A stretch of DNA of 64,000 bases from Corynebacterium meitnerae (GCF_027570075.1 NZ_JAKMUS010000001.1:62001-126000); one strand, 5' to 3'. Positions 53,998-62,812 are shown, counted from the first letter of the stretch. Notes: a model not told the origin generated them from the letters alone. A program made the numbers and translations.

Positions 53998-54071
53998 TCG
54001 GACTGACAGGATTTGAACCTGCGACCCCCACACCCCCAGTGTGGTGCGCTACCAAACTGCGCCACAGCCCG
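53998..54071 (-). tRNA. tRNA-Pro (anticodon GGG)
   Basis: Read on the minus strand: acceptor arm CGGGCTG pairs with CAGTCCG (one G-T pair), D arm GCGC/GCGC, anticodon stem CCACA/TGTGG around the loop CTGGGGG giving anticodon GGG, variable loop, T arm GCAGG/CCTGT with TTCAAAT, and A as discriminator. CCA is not encoded. Confidence 0.93.
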
Positions 54072-54144
54072 TTGTTCGTCGATAAGCGCAAGCGTTAAGC
54101 CTGCATGAGGCGAACGTCCGCTAGATTACCCCACGGGGGATTGA

Positions 54145-54172
54145 TTGATGTAATCGGCTGGTCACGTAAAGT
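54145..54172 (+). promoter_or_regulatory. Probable leaderless promoter of secA2
   Basis: TTGATG (54145-54150), 16-bp spacer, TAAAGT (54167-54172), then 6 nt to the ATG at 54179; no ribosome site is present. Confidence 0.5.
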
Positions 54173-54178
54173 TGCCCC

Positions 54179-56476
54179 ATGGGCAAGTTTGACTGGTTCT
54201 GGAAGGCGATGGGCTCCACCGCCGAGCGCAACAATAAGAAGTCGAAAGGCATTGTGTCGCAGGCGCATGAGCTGATCGCTGGGTACGAGCAGTACAGCGA
54301 CGCGCAGATCGCTGAGGCGGTGCGGGGGACTGTTGCTAACGGGGAGATCCAGAAGAAGCCCGAGTTTCTGGCGTTGCTCACAGTGGCATCGTCGCGGACG
54401 CTCGGCATGACGCCGTTTGAGGTGCAGAACCAGGCAGTGCTCCGCCTCCTTGAGGGTGATGTCATCCAGATGGCCACGGGTGAAGGTAAAACACTCGTCG
54501 GTGCGATGGCGGCGACGGGTTTCGCGCTCACCGGCAAGCGTGTCCACGTCATTACCGTGAATAACTACCTCGCGCATCGTGACGCGGAGTGGATGCGTCC
54601 AATCGTGGAATTCTTTGGGTTGACGGTGGCGTCGGTGACGGAAGCGTCGACACGCGAAGAACGCGTCGCGGCGTACAAGAGTGCCATTGTGTACGCGCCT
54701 GTATCTGAGGTGGGCTTTGATCATCTGCGCGACAATCAGATCACGCACCGTAGCCAGACAGTCCAGGTCCCCGCGGATGTTGCGCTCGTTGATGAGGCAG
54801 ACAGTGTGCTTGTCGACGAAGCCCTGGTCCCCCTCGTCCTCGCCGGCTCCAAGCCGGGGGAGCAGGCCACTGGGCAGATTACCGAGGCGGTGTCCCACTT
54901 AGTGGAGGGGAAGGACTACACCATCGACTCGGACCGCAGGAATGTCTTCCTCACCGATGACGGTGCGGCGAAGGTGGAGAAATCCCTTGGCATTGACTCG
55001 CTGTATTCCGACGAGAACATCGGCACGATTCTCGTTCGCGTGAACCTGGCCCTGCACGCCAAGGCGCTGCTTATCCGGGATGTTCACTACATCGTGCAGG
55101 ACGGCAAGATCGATCTTGTGGATGCCTCGCGTGGCCGTGTTGCTGAACTGCAGCGCTGGCCGGATGGCCTGCAAGCCGCAGTGGAGGCGAAAGAGGGCCT
55201 CGATGTTTCTGAGGGCGGGCGGATTCTCGATTCGATTACCCTCCAAGCACTCATGCGTCGCTACCCGTTGGTGTGCGGCATGACCGGTACGGCTGTGGAG
55301 GCAACGGATCAGCTCCGTCAGTTCTATGATCTTGGAATTTCCACAATTGATCGCGCGAAGCCGCTGCAACGCTTCGATGAAGCTGATCGAATCTACGCAA
55401 CCATGGACGACAAGTTCAAGGCCCTCGTCGAAGAGATCGCGTACATCAATTCAACCGGTCAGCCGGTACTGGTGGGTACGCATGACGTTGCGGAGTCTGA
55501 GGCGCTTGCCGAGGCGCTTGAGCAGCGCGGCATCACGGCCAATGTCCTCAACGCCAAGAACGACGCTGAGGAAGCACGCATCGTCGCTGAAGCCGGTGAC
55601 CTGGGCCGCGTGACTGTCTCCACGCAGATGGCCGGCCGTGGTACTGATATCCGCCTTGGTGGTGCGGATGAGTCTGACCGTGACGCAGTGGTGGAACTTG
55701 GCGGTTTGGCTGTCATTGGCACGGCACGCCACCGCACAGCGCGCCTGGACAATCAGCTGCGTGGTCGCGCTGGCCGTCAAGGTGATCCGGGTTTGAGCCT
55801 TTTCTTCGTCTCCCTCGAGGACGACATTGTCACCGCAGGTGGCGCTGATGAACAGATCACGGCCCAGCCGGATGAGAACGGACGGATTGATACGAAACGC
55901 GTCCATGATTTCATCGCTCACTGCCAGCGCGTGACTGAAGGGCAACTGTTGGAAATCCACGCGCAGACGTGGAAGTACAACCAGCTTTTGGCCGACCACA
56001 GGGCGATTATCGACGAACGTCGTGCCACACTCCTTGACACCAACCGCGCCTGGGTGGAGCTGGCTGAGCGCAGCCCGGAGCGTGCCGCTGAACTTGTGGA
56101 GGCTGGTATTGACCAGTCCGTGCTGGATCAGGCAGCCCGCGACATCATGCTCTACCACCTGGACGATGAATGGTCGGAGCACTTGGCCCACATGGACGAG
56201 GTGCGAGAGTCCATCCACCTGCGGGCAATCGCGCGCGAGACCCCGCTCACTGAATATCACCGGATCGCAGTGCGCGAGTTCAAAGACCTGGCCAATCGTG
56301 CGGTTGATCAGGCAGTAGAGACGTTCAATAGTGTGCTTATCGACGCAGCCGGGGCCCACATGGAAGACGCCGGCTGGAAGCGCCCGAGCGCGTCGTGGAC
56401 CTACATGGTGTCTGATAACCCCTTGTCCGGTGGTGGGAACTCCGTTATTTCCGGAATTGCGAACATGTTCCGGTAA
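54179..56476 (+). CDS. secA2: Accessory preprotein translocase ATPase SecA2
   Basis: 765 aa, shorter than housekeeping SecA (about 850) because the C-terminal zinc and linker region is missing. Walker A is ATGEGKT at residues 99-105. HVITVNNYLAHRDAEWM, LVDEADSVLVDEA (Walker B) and STQMAGRGTDIRLGG with LRGRAGRQGDPG complete the SecA motor. In actinobacteria SecA2 exports a subset of proteins through SecYEG. No partner export gene is adjacent. Placed upstream of odhI-ftsR as in C. glutamicum. Confidence 0.95.
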   Translation: MGKFDWFWKAMGSTAERNNKKSKGIVSQAHELIAGYEQYSDAQIAEAVRGTVANGEIQKKPEFLALLTVASSRTLGMTPFEVQNQAVLRLLEGDVIQMATGEGKTLVGAMAATGFALTGKRVHVITVNNYLAHRDAEWMRPIVEFFGLTVASVTEASTREERVAAYKSAIVYAPVSEVGFDHLRDNQITHRSQTVQVPADVALVDEADSVLVDEALVPLVLAGSKPGEQATGQITEAVSHLVEGKDYTIDSDRRNVFLTDDGAAKVEKSLGIDSLYSDENIGTILVRVNLALHAKALLIRDVHYIVQDGKIDLVDASRGRVAELQRWPDGLQAAVEAKEGLDVSEGGRILDSITLQALMRRYPLVCGMTGTAVEATDQLRQFYDLGISTIDRAKPLQRFDEADRIYATMDDKFKALVEEIAYINSTGQPVLVGTHDVAESEALAEALEQRGITANVLNAKNDAEEARIVAEAGDLGRVTVSTQMAGRGTDIRLGGADESDRDAVVELGGLAVIGTARHRTARLDNQLRGRAGRQGDPGLSLFFVSLEDDIVTAGGADEQITAQPDENGRIDTKRVHDFIAHCQRVTEGQLLEIHAQTWKYNQLLADHRAIIDERRATLLDTNRAWVELAERSPERAAELVEAGIDQSVLDQAARDIMLYHLDDEWSEHLAHMDEVRESIHLRAIARETPLTEYHRIAVREFKDLANRAVDQAVETFNSVLIDAAGAHMEDAGWKRPSASWTYMVSDNPLSGGGNSVISGIANMFR

Positions 56477-56656
56477 GGCAGGGAACTGGATCGGCGTGTC
56501 GCATTCTTTACACAGCAGGTAAGACCATAAAAATTGGGCGACTCTACCGGTTCAAAGTCGCGGTGATGGCAGATGCCGGTATGATGATCGTGGACTAAAT
56601 TTTGTACTGAATTTTGTTCGGTAAGTTTGATTCCGTCGATAGCGTCAGGAGAAGAC

Positions 56657-57085
56657 ATGAGCGAGAACACCGGCACGCCGGAGGCACAGGTAGAAACCAC
56701 TTCCGTATTCCGTGCTGATCTTCTGAAGGAGATGGAGACGGGAGCAACCGCCTCCGAGAACATCGGCGGTGTTGAGGGCCTCCCTGAAGGTGCAGCCCTC
56801 CTAGTAGTGAAGCGTGGCCCGAATGCTGGCGCACGTTTCCTGCTCGACCAGGACACCACCACCGCTGGCCGCCACCCGGAAGCTGACATCTTCCTCGATG
56901 ATGTGACAGTTTCCCGCCGCCACGCAGAGTTCCGCCGTAATGCTGGTGAGTTTGAGGTCGTGGATGTCGGATCGCTCAACGGCACCTACGTCAACCGCGA
57001 GCCGCGTAACTCCCAGACCCTGTCCACTGGCGATGAGGTCCAGATTGGCAAGTTCCGTCTGGTCTTTATTGCGGACAACGCCTAA
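56657..57085 (+). CDS. odhI: FHA-domain inhibitor of 2-oxoglutarate dehydrogenase (OdhI/GarA)
   Basis: 142 aa from ATG 56657 (AGGAGAAG upstream). The N-terminal tail has ETTSVFRADLL with Thr14 and Thr15, the residues that PknG and other Ser/Thr kinases phosphorylate in C. glutamicum. The FHA domain (about 50-140) has AGRHPEADIFLDDVTVSRRH and GSLNGTYVN, the phospho-Thr pocket. Unphosphorylated OdhI blocks OdhA and so shifts 2-oxoglutarate to glutamate. Upstream lie two direct repeats of AATTTTGT (56598, 56610) and a -10-like TAAGTT. Confidence 0.95.
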   Translation: MSENTGTPEAQVETTSVFRADLLKEMETGATASENIGGVEGLPEGAALLVVKRGPNAGARFLLDQDTTTAGRHPEADIFLDDVTVSRRHAEFRRNAGEFEVVDVGSLNGTYVNREPRNSQTLSTGDEVQIGKFRLVFIADNA

Positions 57086-57103
57086 ATCGGCGTAACCACC
57101 ACC

Positions 57104-57120
57104 GCCGCCCTCGTGGCGGC
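57104..57120 (+). other. GC hairpin between odhI and ftsR
   Basis: GCCGCC, CTCGT loop, GGCGGC. No T-run follows, so it is more likely a transcript-stability or partial-termination element than a full terminator. Confidence 0.4.
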
Positions 57121-57153
57121 ATTGCTGTACCCCTAGACCCTCCTTCAAGGTGA

Positions 57154-57900
57154 ATGAACGCCGTGAGCGCAATCCGGAAGACGAACCCCGCAGAGCACGC
57201 CCCACGCACGGGCATGAAGACCATGTCTATTGGCGTGGTTATCAAACGCCTGCGTGAGGAGTTCCCGGATGTCACGGTGTCGAAGATTCGCTTCCTGGAG
57301 TCGGAGGGGTTGATTTCCCCGGAGCGCACCCAGTCCGGTTACCGTCGTTTCACTGACGCGGACGTGGATCGCCTTCGGTACATTTTGGTGACTCAGCGTG
57401 ATAACTATCTGCCACTGAAGGTCATCCGTGAACAGCTTGAGGCCATGGACAAGGGCTCTGTCGCAGCCCTTATCCCTGGACAGCCGGCTGATCAGATCTT
57501 TGCCGCCGATACTCTTGCGTCCCAGGCGCCAGCTCGTTTTTCCGATGACATGCTGGCAGAGCAAGCCAAGTGTGATGCGGAGCTGGTGGACACCTGCATT
57601 AAGGCAGGACTCATCGCCCCTGATTCGTCCGGTCTGTTTTCTGTTGACGACGTTCGCGTACTGTCTGCCATTCAAGGCCTGTCCCAGTTTGGAGTGGATG
57701 CACGCCACCTCAAATCGCTGCGCCAGGCTGCCGTCCGCCAAGCGGATTTGATCAACAGTGTGACCCAGCCGGTGGCCAAGTCCGGCAAGACTTCCGCAAC
57801 CCAAGAGGCTGAGGAGATGGCGCAGAACATGATGAACCAGATTCTTACGCTGCATACCTCGTTGGTGAAGAACGAACTGCGTCGCACCAGCGGTAAGTAG
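57154..57900 (+). CDS. ftsR: MerR-family regulator FtsR
   Basis: 248 aa from ATG 57154; GTG 57163 is an alternative start. The MerR helix-turn-helix is at about residues 25-95: MSIGVVIKRLREEFPDVTVS, KIRFLESEGLISPERTQSG, YRRFTDADVDRLRYI. The C-terminal part is helical and has no metal-binding Cys cluster. By sequence and by place after odhI it is the orthologue of C. glutamicum Cg1631, an activator of ftsZ (mycobacterial Rv1828). The ligand, if any, is unknown. Confidence 0.85.
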   Translation: MNAVSAIRKTNPAEHAPRTGMKTMSIGVVIKRLREEFPDVTVSKIRFLESEGLISPERTQSGYRRFTDADVDRLRYILVTQRDNYLPLKVIREQLEAMDKGSVAALIPGQPADQIFAADTLASQAPARFSDDMLAEQAKCDAELVDTCIKAGLIAPDSSGLFSVDDVRVLSAIQGLSQFGVDARHLKSLRQAAVRQADLINSVTQPVAKSGKTSATQEAEEMAQNMMNQILTLHTSLVKNELRRTSGK

Positions 57901-57906
57901 GCCGCC

Positions 57907-58473
57907 ATGACCACCGTGCCCGTGAAACTGTGCGGCGTTTTTCCGATTGGCCCGGAGAACTATCTTTGCGCAGTGTTGCTGTGGGAAGAGCGTCAGCGTT
58001 TTCTTCCCGTGTGGCTGCCACCGGTTGGGGGAGCGCAGCTCGTTGGGCGCATTGCTGAGTGGGAACCCAAGCGCCCAGATACCCACGATGTGCTCGTTGA
58101 ACTGATCCAACAATCGACGACGGGTGTGTCCGCGCTTGAACTCACCAGCTACTACAACGGTGTGTTCATGGGACAGATCACGATGGACAACGGCACGGAA
58201 ATCGATTGCCGCCCGTCGGATCTTTTTATTCTTGCCTCGATGCTGGATCAGCCGATTGAGGTTGAAGACCTTGTGCTCAACCAAGCTTCTATTTGGCTAT
58301 CACCAGAGGACGCTGCCGACTATTTCGACATTGAGTTAGAGGATCCAGCAACACTGAAAGACCACCCAGAGTCGGCGAGCGGTGATGCGCAAGCTGATGC
58401 TGATTTCCAGCAGCTCATGCGTGATCTCGGCGTTGAAGAAGGCGACCTAGGAATTGATGAGACGGGGGAGTAG
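57907..58473 (+). CDS. Bifunctional nuclease family protein (DUF151)
   Basis: 188 aa from ATG 57907, 6 nt after ftsR. The first 130 residues match the DUF151 fold: GPENYLCAVLLWEERQRFLP, WLPPVGGAQLVGRIAEW and RPDTHDVLVELIQQ, IDCRPSDLFILAS. The last 50 residues are acidic and variable. Plant members cut RNA and DNA; bacterial function is uncertain. The gene lies between two MerR regulators, an order conserved with Rv1828-Rv1829-Rv1830. Confidence 0.85.
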   Translation: MTTVPVKLCGVFPIGPENYLCAVLLWEERQRFLPVWLPPVGGAQLVGRIAEWEPKRPDTHDVLVELIQQSTTGVSALELTSYYNGVFMGQITMDNGTEIDCRPSDLFILASMLDQPIEVEDLVLNQASIWLSPEDAADYFDIELEDPATLKDHPESASGDAQADADFQQLMRDLGVEEGDLGIDETGE

Positions 58474-58568
58474 GTCCCGCTCATCGCGCTGCTTCCAGTG
58501 ACAGCTGTTACTAGTGTTACTAATGCGACCGTTGTTATTTAAGATGACAATGGTGCAAGATAGGTCTA

Positions 58569-58643
58569 AACTTAAAGTAGAGGTTTAAGTTACGGCGTGT
58601 TGCACGTCGAAGTATTGACCGAAGCTTAAGCTTGGCATTAAAT
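58569..58643 (+). promoter_or_regulatory. merR promoter with two palindromic operators
   Basis: AACTTAAA (58569-58576) and TTTAAGTT (58584-58591) form an inverted repeat. A second palindrome, AAGCTTAAGCTT (58622-58633), fills the spacer between TTGACC (58615-58620) and TTAAAT (58638-58643). An operator between -35 and -10 is the hallmark of MerR control, so this regulator probably acts on its own gene. Confidence 0.6.
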
Positions 58644-58683
58644 AGCTAGTGCGCCCCTTTTGAAACTTCATGGGAGTAATTAC

Positions 58684-59268
58684 GTGAGTACGTTTGACAC
58701 CTACGCCGCCGACGGCGAGATCGAAGCTCCGGTCCAGGAGACACTGTTTGACCTGGGCCCCTCCGACGAGGTCGGCTACCGTGTGCCGATCGCATGCCAG
58801 GTCGCCGGCATCACGTACCGCCAGCTCGACTACTGGGCACGCACCGACCTGGTGCGACCGTCCATCCGTAATGCGACGGGGTCCGGCTCGCAGCGCTTGT
58901 ACTCCTTCAAGGACATTCTCGTCCTCAAGATCGTGAAGGGCCTGCTGGACACCGGTATCTCTCTGCAGAACATCCGTCTCGCAGTGGATAACCTGCGTGA
59001 CCGCGGTGTGGGTGAGATCTCCGAGATCACCCTCGTCTCTGATGGCGCCACGGTGTACGAATGCCGTAGCAATGACGAGATCATCGACCTCCTCGGCGGC
59101 GGTCAGGGCGTGTTTGCTATTGCGGTCCCGCAGATCGTTAAGGACCTCACCGGCACCATCTCTGCATTCCCATCCGAGCGTATCGGCGACTTCGAGTCCG
59201 AAGCAGACTCTGACAATGTCGTCGCACTGGACGAGCTGGCTGACCGCCGTCGTCGTCGTAGCTCCTAA
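58684..59268 (+). CDS. MerR-family regulator (ResR/McdR-like)
   Basis: 194 aa from GTG 58684 with GGGAG about 8 nt upstream. The MerR DNA-binding region is at residues about 38-110: YRVPIACQVAGITYRQLDYW, ARTDLVRPSIRNATGSGSQR, LYSFKDILVLKIVKGLLDTG. A mixed domain follows (VSDGATVYECRSNDEIIDLL) and a tail ending RRRRRSS. Orthologous by position to Rv1830, a mycobacterial regulator linked to cell division and antibiotic resilience. Binding target and ligand are not readable. Confidence 0.82.
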   Translation: MSTFDTYAADGEIEAPVQETLFDLGPSDEVGYRVPIACQVAGITYRQLDYWARTDLVRPSIRNATGSGSQRLYSFKDILVLKIVKGLLDTGISLQNIRLAVDNLRDRGVGEISEITLVSDGATVYECRSNDEIIDLLGGGQGVFAIAVPQIVKDLTGTISAFPSERIGDFESEADSDNVVALDELADRRRRRSS

Positions 59269-59292
59269 GCGCGCACCACTACTTAAACGTTC

Positions 59293-59327
59293 GCCCACTC
59301 GGCCTCATTGCCGGGTGGGCTTTCTTC
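59293..59327 (+). terminator. Terminator after the second merR gene
   Basis: GCCCACTCGGC (59293-59303) pairs with GCCGGGTGGGC (59310-59320), followed by TTTCTT. Confidence 0.85.
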
Positions 59328-59331
59328 GTCT

Positions 59332-59405
59332 CGAGAAATCTGACAACTCGAGGGCACTGCCTCGCTGTCTATGCAGGTCGCATTTCCCGACCGTCAGATT
59401 TCTCG
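59332..59405. repeat. 74-bp element bounded by a 13-bp inverted repeat
   Basis: CGAGAAATCTGAC (59332-59344) is exactly inverted as GTCAGATTTCTCG (59393-59405), with 48 nt between. It lies between two convergent genes just after the terminator. No target duplication is seen. Confidence 0.6.
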
Positions 59406-59416
59406 GATGGTGCGAA

Positions 59417-60841
59417 TTAACGCGCACCTGCAGCGCGCTTGATGGCGCTGGTTACCTCGCCCGCATTGGCAGCCGTGGAAGTCGACTTCGCTGCAGAGGC
59501 CACTTCTTGGTCCTGCTCGGCACCACCAACGTGGACAACAGTGAGTTCAACATTGGACTCGGAAGCCTGCTTGACAACATCAGCGATCGAGGTTGCGCTA
59601 TCTGCTGTGCCCGAAGTGATGAGGACGATCCGGACCGGGTTGTCGGCAGAAGCCTGAGTCTGGGCGTAGTCGACAGCGGCAAGCACAGCTTCGCGGGTCT
59701 GCGGCGATCCATCATTGAGGAAACGCGTGACCGTTGCTGCAATCTGAGCGCCATCGTTCACCAGCGCCACGTTGGCGCGGTAGCCCTTCGTCACACCAGG
59801 GGAAAGAGGGGAGGAGTAGTTCCACAGACCAACGCGGTGACCCTCCGCTGCGAGCGTCTGCGCTGCTTCGGAGATACCTTCCTCAGCGGCGGTGGCGTAC
59901 TCAGTCATGCCCGTGGAGGTGTCCAGAACAAAGAGGGTGTCAGTCGCGTCTGCAGCGTCTGCAGCGTTGGTGTTCGGCGCCTCAGAAGATTCGGCATCAG
60001 TTTTCACCCGGCCACCTTCAGGCAGTGCAGCAGCCCAGACAGATTCAGCGATGGCGGGGAGCTTGGCGGCACCATCGCCCTCAAACAGCTTGCCGGTGGT
60101 GTCAGCGAAAGCCTGGCCAGCACGAGCTTGGTCCTCGGTGACGTTGTCGGAAGTCGTCAGAGGGATAGCTGAGTAGACGATGTCAGCTCCATCAACAGGA
60201 GTGAAGGAGAAACCTTCGGGCACAGCATTTTCTGCGGTAGCGATAAGGCGCATGGAATTCAGCTGGGCCTGCTTCGTGGACTCAATGTGCTGGTTGGTCA
60301 GTGCTGCCACGGCATCGTTCTCAGACGGTGCGAGCTTCGCAGCAACGAGGGCAGAGGCCTCTGGCTGGTCGCCAGTAGGGAAGTCCACGGTGGCCAGGTC
60401 AACGGTCTCAGGGTTCACCTCAGTCGAACCAGCGAGACCCGCCGGGATAGAAGCAACAGTCACTGGCTCATTGGTCGCCGCTGCGCGACCTGCTGCTTCG
60501 AGCTCGGAGTGAGAGATGGAGGTGTTCGGTGCCACGTAAACTGCAGCGTCCGCGAACTGATCAACATACACGGGGCGGACGCAGTGGTCGCGGACGATGG
60601 GGTTGGTCTCCGAGTAAGCGTCGATAAGCATGCGCCCCACCTCTGGCGAAGAGGCGGTGATGGGGAGTGCGAGGTCCCCCGCGACGCAGGACTGTTGCTC
60701 CTCGCTGCCCGCATTAACCTTCTCATCGCTTCTACTGCGGTTGAAGAAGATGAATGCTACGACAAGCGCAATGATCACTAGAAGAGCAACAAGGCCCTTC
60801 GACAGCCTGTAGTTATTCTTCCCGGAGGAGTGGCGTCCCAT
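59417..60841 (-). CDS. Membrane-anchored protein with C-terminal VWA domain
   Basis: 474 aa. A short cytoplasmic basic tail precedes one helix (residues about 16-33, GLVALLVIIALVVAFIFF), so the rest is outside. Residues 50-285 look like a binding-protein-type domain. A VWA domain follows (about 300-470); its MIDAS reads D307-T-S309-T-G311 instead of DxSxS, and the TSGTAD loop replaces the usual TDG, so metal binding is probably weakened. The layout parallels the VWA lipoprotein at 28429. GGGA sits near the ATG at 60841. Function unknown. Confidence 0.78.
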   Translation of the reverse strand: MGRHSSGKNNYRLSKGLVALLVIIALVVAFIFFNRSRSDEKVNAGSEEQQSCVAGDLALPITASSPEVGRMLIDAYSETNPIVRDHCVRPVYVDQFADAAVYVAPNTSISHSELEAAGRAAATNEPVTVASIPAGLAGSTEVNPETVDLATVDFPTGDQPEASALVAAKLAPSENDAVAALTNQHIESTKQAQLNSMRLIATAENAVPEGFSFTPVDGADIVYSAIPLTTSDNVTEDQARAGQAFADTTGKLFEGDGAAKLPAIAESVWAAALPEGGRVKTDAESSEAPNTNAADAADATDTLFVLDTSTGMTEYATAAEEGISEAAQTLAAEGHRVGLWNYSSPLSPGVTKGYRANVALVNDGAQIAATVTRFLNDGSPQTREAVLAAVDYAQTQASADNPVRIVLITSGTADSATSIADVVKQASESNVELTVVHVGGAEQDQEVASAAKSTSTAANAGEVTSAIKRAAGAR

Positions 60842-60875
60842 GCGAATGGTCCCTTTCGTGCAGCGAGTTTCCGCA

Positions 60876-61751
60876 CTACAGCTTAACTGTTGAAAGCGCG
60901 CGCCCGTAGAAGGTCACCAGCTGGTGTCGCAAAGGTTCAGCCCGCTCTGCAAAAGCTCGTTGCTTAGCGACGTACTCCGCCTTCCCCTCCGCCGTCTCAA
61001 TCGGCACAACGCCATATCCAAGGGGCCGACAATCGTACGGAGAGGCCTCCATGTCGAGGAGGCGAATATCCATGGCGAGCTCGAGACAGTCGAGCAACAG
61101 CGAACCTGGAATCAACGGTCCAGCCTTGAATGCCCATTTGAACAGGTCCATCCCCGCGTGAAGGCAAGCGCACTGGTCGTGGGCCGGACGATCATCATTG
61201 TTGAGAACCGTGAGGTTCAGTGGTTTTGCTGGTGGCGTGAAGAACCGATACGCATCAAAGTGGGTGCACTTCAGCGTGTGCGATTCAACAACTTTGTCCG
61301 TACCTGCTGAACCGAGGCGCAGCGGTAAATCATGTCGTGGCGTGCGGGTACGGTACACCATGGCCCATTCGTGAAGCCCGAAGCAATCAAACTGCGGGCG
61401 ATTTCCTTTCATAGCGGTGAGGAGAGCGTGGGTCTCCGCGAGGTTCTTTCCGCGGTGCTCGACGAAGCTGGTTGCATCCACGTGGACTGTTCCGTCGGCT
61501 TCTTCGATGTAGTCCCGCCACTGGGCGTGAGGCCCATGAGAAGCATCAGCTAATGCAGTGCCGAGACCCGGATGCCACCGGTAAAGGTGTGTTGGGCGCA
61601 CAGCATAGTAATCAAAGAGGAAGTCCCAGATAGGGTGCTTTTCCCCGCGTGAACGGCGCTGAAGATTCGGCTCGATCCACTGCCGGGCCCGTTCTTCATG
61701 GGCGGCTGATGCACATTCCCATTCCTCGCGGGGCAGGACGAAAAGGTCCAC
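60876..61751 (-). CDS. Conserved protein, annotated in relatives as 3-methyladenine DNA glycosylase
   Basis: 291 aa. Conserved blocks include PREEWECASAAHEERARQW, KHPIWDFLFDYYAVRPTHLY, GNRPQFDCFGLHEWAMVYR and HFDAYRFFTPPAKPLN. I recall corynebacterial proteins of this type carrying a DNA glycosylase label, but no helix-hairpin-helix or other clear glycosylase motif is visible, so the enzyme activity is unproven. Several His and Cys (CACLHAG, KCTHFDAY) suggest a metal site. The start at 61751 abuts the stop of the upstream CBS protein (one shared base), so it is in that operon. Confidence 0.6.
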   Translation of the reverse strand: MDLFVLPREEWECASAAHEERARQWIEPNLQRRSRGEKHPIWDFLFDYYAVRPTHLYRWHPGLGTALADASHGPHAQWRDYIEEADGTVHVDATSFVEHRGKNLAETHALLTAMKGNRPQFDCFGLHEWAMVYRTRTPRHDLPLRLGSAGTDKVVESHTLKCTHFDAYRFFTPPAKPLNLTVLNNDDRPAHDQCACLHAGMDLFKWAFKAGPLIPGSLLLDCLELAMDIRLLDMEASPYDCRPLGYGVVPIETAEGKAEYVAKQRAFAERAEPLRHQLVTFYGRALSTVKL

Positions 61752-62812
61752 TAGCTTTCCTCGTGTGTCCAGTCCGTCACGGTGCCCACATACTCCTCAA
61801 TGAGGTCCTCGAGGGCCAATACTCCGACGAGTTCACCGTTATCGCGAACCTGCGCCATGTGGGCGGATCGGCGGTGCATGGAGGTCAAGGCGTCGTCGAG
61901 GCTGCCGGAGCCGTCGACAATGCTCAGCCTACGTACGCGGTGATACGGAATGACTGGGTCATCGATATCTGATTCATCAGTGCCAAGAAGATCCAGCACA
62001 TCCTTCACGTGGATATAGCCGACCAGTGCACCGCCTACACCTTCCACGGGGAAACGCGAGTAGCCGGTTTCGCGCACGGCAGCCTCCAATGTGGAAAGCG
62101 GAATTCCGCTGCGGGAGTAGGGGAGGGTAACCAGCTGATCCAGCGGGATCATCACTTCCTTCAGGTTGCGCGACTCAGACTTCAGCGCCTTGGCAAGGCG
62201 CAAAGTCTCCTCAGCGTCCAAAAGGCCTTCCTCACGAGACTCCATAATCATGGATGCGAGCTGTTCCTGGTCGACCGTGGCATCGAGCTCATCGCGCTGC
62301 TCAATACCGAACAGGCGCAGCGTAAAGCGCGCAATTTCGTTCAAACCATAAATGAGCGGCCGCGTGATCTTCACCCACAGGTCCATCGGCGGTGTGAGCC
62401 ACACTGCCAGCGTCTCAGGGCCGGCGATGGCTACGTTCTTAGGCACCATTTCACCGAAGATGATGTGCAAGACCGTGATGAACAGCAGAGCAATAACAAA
62501 CGACAGTGGGTGCACCAGGTTGTCTGGCACACCGATGTAATCGAAGGGGCGCTCCAAGAAGTGGGCAATAGCGGGTTCCGCGACCTTACCCAGGATCAGG
62601 GAGGCAATCGTGATACCAAACTGCGCGCCAGCCAGATACAGCGAAAGGTGCTCCGAAGCTTCCAAAGGCCTCTTCGCGCCACGCTTGCCCTGGGCAATCA
62701 TGGACTCCAAGCGGTCACGACGTGAGGACACGAGCGCGAACTCAGCGGCGACGAAGAAGGCGTTCGCCGCGAGCAAAACGATGATGAGAAGAGCTGCTAA
62801 TCCAATACTCAT
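61751..62812 (-). CDS. CNNM/CorC-type membrane protein with CBS domains
   Basis: 353 aa. An N-terminal DUF21 (CNNM) transmembrane domain with four hydrophobic stretches (LAALLIIVLLAANAFFVAAE; YLAGAQFGITIASLILGKV; FVIALLFITVLHIIFGEMVP) is followed by two CBS motifs (residues about 205-330, VMIPLDQLVTLPYSRSG; PVIPYHRVRRLSIVDG). The C-terminal CorC/HlyC domain of the neighbour is missing or very short. Related proteins move or sense Mg2+ or Co2+. The start overlaps the stop of the preceding CBS gene by 4 nt. Confidence 0.88.
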   Translation of the reverse strand: MSIGLAALLIIVLLAANAFFVAAEFALVSSRRDRLESMIAQGKRGAKRPLEASEHLSLYLAGAQFGITIASLILGKVAEPAIAHFLERPFDYIGVPDNLVHPLSFVIALLFITVLHIIFGEMVPKNVAIAGPETLAVWLTPPMDLWVKITRPLIYGLNEIARFTLRLFGIEQRDELDATVDQEQLASMIMESREEGLLDAEETLRLAKALKSESRNLKEVMIPLDQLVTLPYSRSGIPLSTLEAAVRETGYSRFPVEGVGGALVGYIHVKDVLDLLGTDESDIDDPVIPYHRVRRLSIVDGSGSLDDALTSMHRRSAHMAQVRDNGELVGVLALEDLIEEYVGTVTDWTHEES

